DNA of 64,000 bases from positions 1 through 64,000 of the forward strand of contig JADJTY010000014.1 of assembly GCA_016710935.1 (NCBI GenBank), in the 5' to 3' direction. This stretch comes from Chitinophagaceae bacterium (GTDB lineage: Bacteria > Bacteroidota > Bacteroidia > Chitinophagales > Chitinophagaceae). The notes beneath the pieces are model-generated. The model was not told where the DNA came from, searched no databases, and was given only the letters and a program-made list of their open reading frames with translations. Positions 55,288-63,068 of this stretch are shown one piece after another; the first letter of the stretch is position 1; every line of letters begins with the position of its first letter. A program made the translations under genes and the position numbers.

Positions 55288-56334
55288 ATGTCAGCAGTAA
55301 AAAACATACGTAGTTTAAGCCTTATAGAATTAAAAGAATATTTTGAATCGATAGGCGATAAAAAATTCAGAGCAATACAGGCCTATGAATGGCTTTGGAA
55401 AAAAAATGCACGCAGTTTTGATGACATGAGCAATTTATCGCTTGACCTGCGTAAAAAACTGGCTGAAGATTTTGAATTTAACACCATGACGGTAGATGCC
55501 ACCCAGCACAGCAGTGATGGTACTTTAAAATCGAGGTTTAAAACATTCGATGGGCATTTGCTGGAAGGCGTGATCATTCCCACTGAAAAAAGAAATACGG
55601 CCTGCGTATCATCGCAAATTGGCTGCAGTCTTGCCTGCAAATTTTGTGCAACCGGCTTAATGGACCGCAAGCGCAACCTGCATTTTGATGAGATATACGA
55701 CCAGGTAGCCATATTGAATGAGCAGAGCGAAAAAATGTATGGCACCGGAATTACAAATATTGTTTACATGGGTATGGGCGAGCCGCTATTGAATTACGAC
55801 AATGTATTAAGATCTATTGAAAGAATTACCGCCAGCGATAGTATGGCCATGAGTCCTAAAAGAATTACGGTTTCTACCGCAGGCGTTGCAAAAATGATAA
55901 AAAAGTTGGGAGATGATAAAGTAAGGTTTAACCTGGCCTTATCATTACATGCCGCCAACGATGAAAAGCGCAACACCATTATGGCTATTAATGAAAGTAA
56001 CAATATTGCTGCCTTAACAGAAGCCCTCAATTATTTTTATGAGCAAACCAAAAATGACATTACACTGGAATATGTGCTGTTAAAAGGTGTGAATGACAGT
56101 ATAGAGGACGCAGCAGAATTGGTAAAAGTATACCGCCAAATTCCAACCCATTTAATAAATATAATTGAGTTTAACCCGGTTTCAGGTATCCCCTACTTAA
56201 AATCGGAGGAAGACACTACCCAGGTGTTTACCGATTACCTGGCAAAACACCGGGTTAATGTAAGGGTACGCCGCAGCCGTGGGAAAGATATTGATGCGGC
56301 CTGCGGACAGTTGGCCAACAAGAAGGCTGTTTAA
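55288..56334 (+). CDS. rlmN: Dual-specificity rRNA/tRNA adenine C2-methyltransferase RlmN
   Basis: The radical-SAM Cys triad is CSLACKFC (Cys113, 117, 120), followed by YMGMGEPLLNYDNVLRSI and the methylated Cys near 339 in DAACGQL. 348 aa. It methylates A2503 of 23S rRNA and A37 of some tRNAs. Intact. Confidence 0.95.
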   Translation: MSAVKNIRSLSLIELKEYFESIGDKKFRAIQAYEWLWKKNARSFDDMSNLSLDLRKKLAEDFEFNTMTVDATQHSSDGTLKSRFKTFDGHLLEGVIIPTEKRNTACVSSQIGCSLACKFCATGLMDRKRNLHFDEIYDQVAILNEQSEKMYGTGITNIVYMGMGEPLLNYDNVLRSIERITASDSMAMSPKRITVSTAGVAKMIKKLGDDKVRFNLALSLHAANDEKRNTIMAINESNNIAALTEALNYFYEQTKNDITLEYVLLKGVNDSIEDAAELVKVYRQIPTHLINIIEFNPVSGIPYLKSEEDTTQVFTDYLAKHRVNVRVRRSRGKDIDAACGQLANKKAV

Positions 56335-56409
56335 CTTTTCTTTACCGTTTCCATTTAAACCTCCCTGTGCATTGCAGGTCTTATATCTGTACAATTTAAA
56401 AAAAAACAC

Positions 56410-57033
56410 ATGAAAAAATTATTAATTCCCCTGATCGCCATATTTGCTTTAACAGCTACTGTAAATGCACAGGACAAAATGGGTAAAAAAGGTCATCATA
56501 ATAAACATCAAAAAGGCATGATGGCCAAACAACTGAATTTTACTGATGCCCAGAAAGCCCAGGCAAAAGCAATCAATGAAGACAGCCGCAAAAAAATGCA
56601 GGAGCTTAACAAGAATGAAGGCATTACTGTAAAAGAACAGCGTGACAGAAAAGCTGCCATTCTTAAAGAAAGAAAAACAAAAATGGATGGTTTATTAACA
56701 GCCGATCAAAAAGCAAAACAAACGCAGTTAAAAGCTGAGCATAAAGCTAAAAAAGAAGCCGGTTATGCAAAGCGCCTGGATATGATGAAAACCAAACTCA
56801 ACTTAACTGATGAGCAGGTTTCAAAATTAAAAGCACAACAGGCTGCCAATCATGCAAAGGCACAACAGATCAAAAACAATGAATCGTTGAGCAGGGAGCA
56901 AAAGAAAGAACAGATGATGGCTTTAAAAACCCAGGCAAAAGATCAGCATAACAAAATATTTACAGCTGACCAGTTGAAGAAAAAAGAAGAGATGAAGAAG
57001 AATCGTGGTGACAGATCAAGGGTTAAAAAATAA
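56410..57033 (+). CDS. Secreted Lys-rich helical protein (Spy/CpxP-like architecture)
   Basis: A signal peptide (MKKLLIPLIAIFALTATVNA) is followed by about 185 residues of charged helix with two repeats around LNFTDAQKAQAKAI and LNLTDEQVSKLKAQ and many Lys/Gln. 207 aa. The pattern is like LTxxQ-type periplasmic chaperones of the Spy family. Role in stress response or metal binding is an inference. It ends ahead of a clear terminator. Confidence 0.7.
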   Translation: MKKLLIPLIAIFALTATVNAQDKMGKKGHHNKHQKGMMAKQLNFTDAQKAQAKAINEDSRKKMQELNKNEGITVKEQRDRKAAILKERKTKMDGLLTADQKAKQTQLKAEHKAKKEAGYAKRLDMMKTKLNLTDEQVSKLKAQQAANHAKAQQIKNNESLSREQKKEQMMALKTQAKDQHNKIFTADQLKKKEEMKKNRGDRSRVKK

Positions 57034-57052
57034 TAAGAACCCCAATACCGGT

Positions 57053-57089
57053 AAAAAGCCATCCCGCCATAACGGGGTGGCTTTTTTTT
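57053..57089 (+). terminator. Rho-independent terminator after the Lys-rich protein gene
   Basis: Stem GCCATCCCG/CGGGGTGGC (57058-57066 with 57073-57081), loop CCATAA, then a run of eight T. A second imperfect hairpin follows at 57091-57120. Confidence 0.85.
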
Positions 57090-57132
57090 GGTGAGTCATC
57101 CCCCGCGGCAGGTGGCTCACCGAAAAAAAAAC

Positions 57133-57140
57133 TATCTTTG
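57133..57140 (+). promoter_or_regulatory. Promoter -7 box (TATCTTTG) for the rluB-like gene
   Basis: TATCTTTG lies 40 bp before the ATG at 57181. Confidence 0.5.
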
Positions 57141-57180
57141 TAACTCACTACTGTTGTAAAACAGCAAAATCACGTCAAAC

Positions 57181-58281
57181 ATGAGCCAATCGCCATTCCA
57201 GAAATTTGTTCCCAAAAAGAAAAACAGTGTAGTAAAAGAAGAATTCCGCCAGGAAAAGAAGAAGTACCGTAAGGAACGGAATGCTTTTTTTGAGGAGAAA
57301 AAGAAGGAGGAATATCTTGCCCGCCAGGCTAAAAAAGGCGGCATGGCAACGAAGGCTGCCGATAATGCCAAGAGAAAAGGGAAATTGGCAATAAGCAATG
57401 AGCAATCTGAAACCGACAACCTGCCTACCGGACAGGCAGGCCTACAATCTAAAATTGGCAAAGAAGAGGGTAATCTAAAACCTCGTGGTGCAGCAAAAAC
57501 ACCCCATCAAAAATCGGCCAAAGCAATTGCAGCCAATGATAATGCCCCAACCGGTATAATGCCTTTGAATAAATTTATGGCGCATTGCGGAGTTTGTTCC
57601 AGGAGAGAAGCGGTAGAATTAATAAGCGCAGGCAAAGTAAAAGTAAACGGCACCGTAGTAACAGAGCCCGGGTTTAAGATTGAAGAAAAAGCGGAAGTAA
57701 TTTACAACGGTAAAAAATTATTTGTAACCAAGAATCTTGTTTACATCCTGTTAAACAAGCCCAAAGATTATATTACCACCACTGATGATCCACAGGGAAG
57801 AAAAACGGTGCTGCAATTAATAAAGCAGGCAACCACCGAAAGGGTTTATCCCATTGGCCGCTTAGACAGAAACACTTCAGGTGTTTTGTTGCTGACCAAT
57901 GATGGTGATCTTACACAAAAACTTTCTCACCCGAGTTATGAAATAAAAAAGATCTACGAAGTAAAATTAGATAAGCCACTTACCAAGAGTCACTTTGATA
58001 AGATTGTTGACGGACTTACTTTGGAAGATGGCGAAATATTAATTGACAGCCTGGCCTATGCCGACAGTAAAGACAAATCGATCATTGGTATTGAACTGCA
58101 CAGCGGCCGCAACCGCATTGTACGCCGCATATTTGAACACCTGGGTTATGATGTAAAAGGGCTTGACAGAGTGATGTATGCCAATCTTACCAAGAAAAAT
58201 GTAGAGCGCAGCAAGTGGCGTTACCTGAGCGAAAAAGAAATACGCCTGCTGAAATACATGAACACTTCCAAAAAGAAATAA
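57181..58281 (+). CDS. rluB: 23S rRNA pseudouridine synthase, RluB/RsuA family, with repeat-derived linker
   Basis: The N-terminal 125 residues are Lys/Glu-rich and disordered-looking. An S4 RNA-binding domain follows (MPLNKFMAHCGVCSRREAVE). The catalytic domain has IGRLDRNTSGVLLLTNDGDL (Asp nucleophile) and LHSGRNRIVRRIFEHLGYDV. 366 aa. In the linker, KLAISNEQSE and NLPTGQAG are translations of the genome's dispersed intergenic repeats (57380-57445). The gene makes pseudouridine in 23S rRNA; the exact site is not certain. A second synthase gene starts 3 bp later. Confidence 0.88.
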   Translation: MSQSPFQKFVPKKKNSVVKEEFRQEKKKYRKERNAFFEEKKKEEYLARQAKKGGMATKAADNAKRKGKLAISNEQSETDNLPTGQAGLQSKIGKEEGNLKPRGAAKTPHQKSAKAIAANDNAPTGIMPLNKFMAHCGVCSRREAVELISAGKVKVNGTVVTEPGFKIEEKAEVIYNGKKLFVTKNLVYILLNKPKDYITTTDDPQGRKTVLQLIKQATTERVYPIGRLDRNTSGVLLLTNDGDLTQKLSHPSYEIKKIYEVKLDKPLTKSHFDKIVDGLTLEDGEILIDSLAYADSKDKSIIGIELHSGRNRIVRRIFEHLGYDVKGLDRVMYANLTKKNVERSKWRYLSEKEIRLLKYMNTSKKK

Positions 58282-58284
58282 GCT

Positions 58285-59001
58285 TTGAAAAAGTATAATC
58301 CTGAAATTGTTTTTGAAAACGATTCATTCGTTGCTGTAAATAAACCGGCAGGTTTATTGTCCATCCCCGACAGGGAGCAAACACAAACATCGCTTAAAGA
58401 TATTTTGCTCGAAAAGTATGGTTCCATCTATACTGTTCACCGCCTGGATAGAGACACCAGCGGCATCATCATCTTTGCAAAAACAGAAGCCGCACATAAA
58501 TATTTCTCTCTGCTTTTTGAAGGAAGGGAAATTGAAAAATATTATATGGGCCTCGTACATGGCATTCCTTCACCCAAAAAGGGAACCATGGATGCGCCTA
58601 TTGCTGAACACGGCGTGCAGAAAGGTTTTTATATTGTACACCAACGGGGTAAACCTTCGGTAACGGATTATGAAGTTATTGAAGAGAATAAAACATTTTC
58701 GTTGGTTCAATTTCAGTTGCATACCGGCCGTACGCACCAGATACGGGTGCATTGCAAAAATATGGGCCACCCACTTGCCTGCGATGAATTATATGGCGAT
58801 GGTAAACCGGTCTTGCTTTCTTCCATCAAAAAGAAATATAAATTAAGCAAGCACGATGAAGAAGAAAGGCCCATGTTGAACAGGTTGGCCTTACATTCTT
58901 ACCGCTTAAAATTTACAGATGCTGATGGAAAGGTAATTGACCTGAGTGCTGAGTTGCCAAAAGATATCAGAGCATTGCTTCAGCAGTTGAAGAAGAATTG
59001 A
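58285..59001 (+). CDS. RluA-family pseudouridine synthase
   Basis: The signature HRLDRDTSGIIIFAKT (Asp nucleophile) is near residue 55. 238 aa, without an S4 domain. It starts with TTG, 3 bp after the upstream gene's stop, so it is probably coupled to it. The RNA target is unknown. Its end abuts the convergent dinB gene, with the stops one base apart. Confidence 0.88.
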   Translation: MKKYNPEIVFENDSFVAVNKPAGLLSIPDREQTQTSLKDILLEKYGSIYTVHRLDRDTSGIIIFAKTEAAHKYFSLLFEGREIEKYYMGLVHGIPSPKKGTMDAPIAEHGVQKGFYIVHQRGKPSVTDYEVIEENKTFSLVQFQLHTGRTHQIRVHCKNMGHPLACDELYGDGKPVLLSSIKKKYKLSKHDEEERPMLNRLALHSYRLKFTDADGKVIDLSAELPKDIRALLQQLKKN

Positions 59002-60156
59002 TCACTTATTTTTAGAGGATGATGCCCTGTTTATTAAATTCTTGCCAAAGCGGTTTTTAACATTGTCTATGGCTTTATACAGGTCTGTTTTTCTTTCCAC
59101 ATCATCAAACAGGTTGGTTTGTATGGCATCGTTGGTAAGCTCACTTAAACGCACGCCCAGCAGGCGAACAGGCTCTCCTCTCTTATACAATTTATCAAAT
59201 AACTCTTTCACCACCGGAATAATTTCATCATCGGCACAAGTGTAAGGAACCGTGGTTTGACGGGAGGATGTTTCAAAATCGTGATAACGGATCTTTACGG
59301 CAATACAACCTGCAACTTTACCATCCTGCCGCAGTTCGTACCCAATTTTTTCTGTAAGTCGTACCAGTTCGCTTTTTAAAAAAGCAATATCCAGTTTATT
59401 TTCATCAAAAGTATGTTCGCTGGAGATTGATTTGGCTTCGTGATAGCTGGATACTTCGCCATGATGAATGCCCTGGCTTTTATACCAAAGATCTATGCCC
59501 CATTTCCCTAATCGCTCTTCCAGTTCTTCCTGCGTTTTTTCGCTGATGTCTTTAATGGTAACAATGCCCATCGCTTTCAATACTTCGTATGTATGTTCAC
59601 CAACACCTGGGATCTTACTCACTTTCATGGGCGCCAAGAACTCTTTCTCTTTTCCAAAAGGCACTTGTAAATAGCCATTGGGTTTGGCTTCGTCGGTTGC
59701 AATCTTTGCCATCATTTTATTGCTGGCCATGCCAAATGAAATGGGTAGTTTGGTTTCATCCATGATTTGCTGACGCAGATCAATGGTCCATTGCAGGGGA
59801 TCAAAAAATTTCTGCATGCCGGTAAGATCAATGTAGAATTCATCCACCGATGCTTTTTCGAACAAAGGCGCTTTGGCTGCAATGATTTGTGTAACCCAGC
59901 GGCTGTATCGGCTGTATTCACCACGGCTCCCGCCTAATACAATCGCTTGCGGACAAAGCTGTAAGGCTTTACGACTGGGCATTCCGCTACGAACACCAAA
60001 AGCCCTGGCTTCATAACTGGCAGAGGTAACCACGCCCCTTTCTCTTCCCCCAACAAATGCAGGTTTACCAATATGCTCAGGATGATTGAGCAGTTCAACG
60101 GATAAAAAAAAAGTATCCAGGTCTAAATGTACTATGATGCGTTGGGGGGTGTTCAC
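59002..60156 (-). CDS. dinB: DNA polymerase IV
   Basis: Y-family motifs: VHLDLDTFFLSVE near the start, SYEARAFGVRSGMP, and KASVDEFYIDLTG with the catalytic acids. A little-finger domain follows and the C-terminus NLFDD is a likely clamp-binding motif. 384 aa. The start is GTG (60156). Upstream, TAAATTCG ends four bases before it, close to the usual box. It copies damaged DNA. Confidence 0.93.
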   Translation of the reverse strand: MNTPQRIIVHLDLDTFFLSVELLNHPEHIGKPAFVGGRERGVVTSASYEARAFGVRSGMPSRKALQLCPQAIVLGGSRGEYSRYSRWVTQIIAAKAPLFEKASVDEFYIDLTGMQKFFDPLQWTIDLRQQIMDETKLPISFGMASNKMMAKIATDEAKPNGYLQVPFGKEKEFLAPMKVSKIPGVGEHTYEVLKAMGIVTIKDISEKTQEELEERLGKWGIDLWYKSQGIHHGEVSSYHEAKSISSEHTFDENKLDIAFLKSELVRLTEKIGYELRQDGKVAGCIAVKIRYHDFETSSRQTTVPYTCADDEIIPVVKELFDKLYKRGEPVRLLGVRLSELTNDAIQTNLFDDVERKTDLYKAIDNVKNRFGKNLINRASSSKNK

Positions 60157-60190
60157 AATACGAATTTACAATTTCAGTTCATGATAACCG

Positions 60191-60216
60191 CTGACGGGGT
60201 TTGAAACCGCCGTCAG
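60191..60216 (-). terminator. Hairpin downstream of rimM
   Basis: CTGACGG...CCGTCAG with an inner GGTT/AACC stem forms a hairpin just past the rimM stop. No long T run follows, so it is a weak or attenuating site rather than a full terminator. Confidence 0.45.
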
Positions 60217-60218
60217 GA

Positions 60219-60734
60219 TTACTTGTAGATTTCGAGCAAGCCATCCGGCAGGTTAACATAAACCTTACGATTCTTTGCATCTACTTTCTCAAGACTGTCT
60301 TCATGAATAGGAATGAGTGCTTCCTTACCATTTAAAAGTATGGCGCATAAAACCTGGTGTGGCTGTTCAATCACTTCCAGTATTTCGCCCAGGTCTTCGC
60401 CTTCGTTAATAATATTAAAACCAAGTAAGGCAATGGGTGATGATTTAGCTGCGAATTTTTTAAAGTCTTCTTCAAGAAGCCACACTTCTTTGGGAGTTAA
60501 TTTACGGGCTGTTTCTACAATATCGATTCCTTCCAGTTTTAACACGGTCTCATTGTCACTCCTGATCTTTGCAGATTCTATAAAATATGGAATAAAACTA
60601 TCTTTTTTTTCTTCCAGGAAAATAGCTTCCAATCCTTTGAAGGTATTTTTTTTACCCAGGTTATGCTGCAAAACCAGTTCGCCTTTTAAACCCGTGCTCG
60701 CTGCAAGTTTTCCTATTTTAAAGTATTGATTCAT
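60219..60734 (-). CDS. rimM: Ribosome maturation factor RimM
   Basis: The start is MNQYFKIGKLAASTGLKGEL at 60734. A PRC-barrel end carries HEDSLEKVDAKNRKVYVNLP. 171 aa. It binds S19 and helps 30S maturation. It follows rpsP by 204 bp on the same strand. Confidence 0.9.
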   Translation of the reverse strand: MNQYFKIGKLAASTGLKGELVLQHNLGKKNTFKGLEAIFLEEKKDSFIPYFIESAKIRSDNETVLKLEGIDIVETARKLTPKEVWLLEEDFKKFAAKSSPIALLGFNIINEGEDLGEILEVIEQPHQVLCAILLNGKEALIPIHEDSLEKVDAKNRKVYVNLPDGLLEIYK

Positions 60735-60748
60735 TAGATGCAAGATAC

Positions 60749-60875
60749 AAAGAAGCTGCAAGTAGTTAGCTACAAGGGGGAAGTCTGCTGATTACATATG
60801 ATGCTGGATATGCGTAAATCTTTCATAACCCCAAAAAGCAGCCCCTTGGGGCTTGTAGCTAACAGCTAGCCGCTG
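60749..60875. repeat. Imperfect inverted repeat with AGCTACAAGGGG words
   Basis: One arm is at 60751-60779 (CTGCAAGTAGTTAGCTACAA then GGGG) and a related inverted arm at 60842-60866 (CCCCTTGGGGCTTGTAGCTA, then ACAG). Similar words (GCAGCTTGTAGCTGTA) occur near 25590. Part of the dispersed repeats. Confidence 0.45.
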
Positions 60876-60881
60876 TTCCAT

Positions 60882-60914
60882 AAAAAAAGTCCCGATAAAA
60901 AACCAGGACTTTAA
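60882..60914 (-). terminator. Terminator after rpsP
   Basis: Stem AAAGTCC/GGACTTT (60886-60892 with 60906-60912) followed on the minus strand by a T run. It lies between rpsP and rimM. Confidence 0.75.
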
Positions 60915-60938
60915 AAGAATTAACGGAACAGAGGTTAC

Positions 60939-61451
60939 TTATTCTTCTGTTTTGGTTTCTTCAGCAGCCGATGCTTCAATTTCAGCTTCAACAGTTTCAG
61001 CAGCTGGTGCTTCTACGGTTGGAGTTTCAACTTTTGCTTCCACCTTTTTCACAATCGGTTGATTGCGGCTATCGCTACGGGCCTTTTTATGGGCGCCCTG
61101 GCGACGGCTAACATTTGAATCGTGTTCAGCAGTCCATGCAGTGAATTTTTCCATGGCACCAGCTTCATCAAATAAGCCTAAGCTTACTCCACGAAGTAAA
61201 TGCTTCAGGTACAACACACCTTTGAAAGAAAGGATACGACGAACAGTATCGGTGGGTTGAGCACCTTTTTGCAGCCAGTCCAATGCTTTCTGACGGTCTA
61301 CCTGAATTGTTGCAGGAACCGTTAAAGGATTGTAAGTACCAAGTTTTTGGATGAATTTACCGTCACGTGGCGCACGGCCATCTGCTACAACGATGAAATA
61401 AAAAGGGCGCTTCTTTGAGCCATGCCTTTGCAGTCTCATTTTTACAGCCAT
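60939..61451 (-). CDS. rpsP: 30S ribosomal protein S16 with long C-terminal tail
   Basis: The S16 core spans about residues 1-85 (MAVKMRLQRHGSKKRPFYFI; APRDGKFIQKLGTYNP). The last 85 residues are Ala/Glu/Lys-rich and disordered-looking (AEIEASAAEETKTEE), longer than the usual 80-90 aa protein. Such tails occur in Bacteroidota. A TATCTTTG box at 61505-61512 lies 53 bp before the ATG. Confidence 0.92.
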   Translation of the reverse strand: MAVKMRLQRHGSKKRPFYFIVVADGRAPRDGKFIQKLGTYNPLTVPATIQVDRQKALDWLQKGAQPTDTVRRILSFKGVLYLKHLLRGVSLGLFDEAGAMEKFTAWTAEHDSNVSRRQGAHKKARSDSRNQPIVKKVEAKVETPTVEAPAAETVEAEIEASAAEETKTEE

Positions 61452-61504
61452 AAATAGAAATTTTTGGTTGTTATTAAATAGGGTTTATCCTTAAAAAAGG
61501 AGGA

Positions 61505-61512
61505 CAAAGATA
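61505..61512 (-). promoter_or_regulatory. Promoter -7 box (TATCTTTG) for rpsP
   Basis: TATCTTTG on the minus strand, 53 bases before the ATG at 61451, leaving a short leader. Confidence 0.5.
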
Positions 61513-61673
61513 ACGACCGGCAATTCAAATGCCAAATAATAGAATCAGAAATGGGTAAAATGTAACAATTCTTAGGATTGGCGTAACAATCAAGCGAAAA
61601 ATCAATATTTATTCAATTTTAAGGTTCTTAACTGCTGGTATTTTATGATATGACAAAAATCCCGGATGAATTT

Positions 61674-62996
61674 TTATCTTCTTCCCATGCCCGGCATCAT
61701 TCCTTTGGGCATTTTATTCATCATCTTCATCATGCCTTTCATTTGTTCAAATTGCTTTAAAAAAGCATTTAACTCGGCAATATCTTTTCCGGCGCCTTTG
61801 GCAATACGGGCTTTTCTTCCGGGATTTATGATATCGGGATTACGGCGCTCCTGCAGGGTCATGGAGTTTATCATGGCTTCAATTCCCTTAAAAGAATCAT
61901 CATTTACATCCACATCTTTTATCTGCTTGCCCACGCCAGGTATCATGCCCATCAGGTCTTTGATGTTACCCATCTTTTTTATCTGCTCCAGCTGGGTTTT
62001 AAAATCTTCAAAATCAAACTGGTTTTTGCGGATCTTTTTCTCCAGTCGGGCAGCTTCCTTTTCATCAAATTGTTCCTGTGCTTTTTCTACCAGGCTTACA
62101 ATATCACCCATGCCCAAAATTCGCTGGGCCATCCTGTCGGGATAAAACACATCCAGCGTATCCATCTTTTCGCCACTGCTGGCAAATTTGATGGGTTTGT
62201 TTACGGTGTATTTGATTGATAAGGCCGCACCACCACGTGTATCACCATCTAACTTCGTTAATACCACACCACTAAAATCCAAACGCTCATTAAATGCAGC
62301 AGCTGTGTTCACTGCATCCTGACCTGTCATACTATCAACAACAAATAAAATCTCCTGTGGGTTGATGGCTGCTTTAATATTTGCAACTTCCGTCATCATC
62401 ACTTCATCAACCGCCAAACGGCCGGCCGTATCAATGATGATCACATTTTTATTTTTTGCTCTTGCTTCCTTAATAGCATTCTGTACAATAGAGACCGCAT
62501 CTTTATTTTCTCTTTCGCTGTAAACCGGTACATCGATCTGTCCGCCCAAAACTTCCAGTTGATCGATCGCAGCAGGGCGGTAAATATCTGCCGCCACCAA
62601 TAAAGGTGATTTGCCTTTTTTTGTTTTAAGATAATTGGCCAGCTTGCCACTGAAAGTTGTTTTACCGCTACCCTGTAACCCTGCTACTAAAATAATTGCC
62701 GGGCTGCCGGTGATGTTAAATTCAGTTTCTGTACCTCCCATCAGCTCAGTCAGTTCATCCTGCACAATTTTTACCATTTGCTGGCCCGGGTTTACGGCAA
62801 GCAATACTTTTTCGCCAAGCGCCTTTTCCTTTACCTTATCAGTAAATTCTTTGGCGATCTTATAATTCACATCGGCATCAACCAATGCACGGCGGATGTC
62901 TTTTACGGTATTGGCAATATTGAGTTCACTAATCCTTGCCTGTCCTTTTATATTCTTAAAGGCTGATTCTAATTTTTCACTTAAGCTGTTAAACAT
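61674..62996 (-). CDS. ffh: Signal recognition particle protein
   Basis: N and G domains with VAGLQGSGKTTFSGKLANYL, DTAGRLAVDE and TKLDGDTRGGAA. The Met-rich M domain ends the protein (MMKMMNKMPKGMMPGMGRR). 440 aa. It binds 4.5S RNA and signal peptides. Intact. Confidence 0.96.
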   Translation of the reverse strand: MFNSLSEKLESAFKNIKGQARISELNIANTVKDIRRALVDADVNYKIAKEFTDKVKEKALGEKVLLAVNPGQQMVKIVQDELTELMGGTETEFNITGSPAIILVAGLQGSGKTTFSGKLANYLKTKKGKSPLLVAADIYRPAAIDQLEVLGGQIDVPVYSERENKDAVSIVQNAIKEARAKNKNVIIIDTAGRLAVDEVMMTEVANIKAAINPQEILFVVDSMTGQDAVNTAAAFNERLDFSGVVLTKLDGDTRGGAALSIKYTVNKPIKFASSGEKMDTLDVFYPDRMAQRILGMGDIVSLVEKAQEQFDEKEAARLEKKIRKNQFDFEDFKTQLEQIKKMGNIKDLMGMIPGVGKQIKDVDVNDDSFKGIEAMINSMTLQERRNPDIINPGRKARIAKGAGKDIAELNAFLKQFEQMKGMMKMMNKMPKGMMPGMGRR

Positions 62997-63068
62997 ATTA
63001 TACTAAGTTATTTTTACAGAGATGACAACTTTGGAAAAGTTATCATCTCCTGATACAAATTGTAATCA

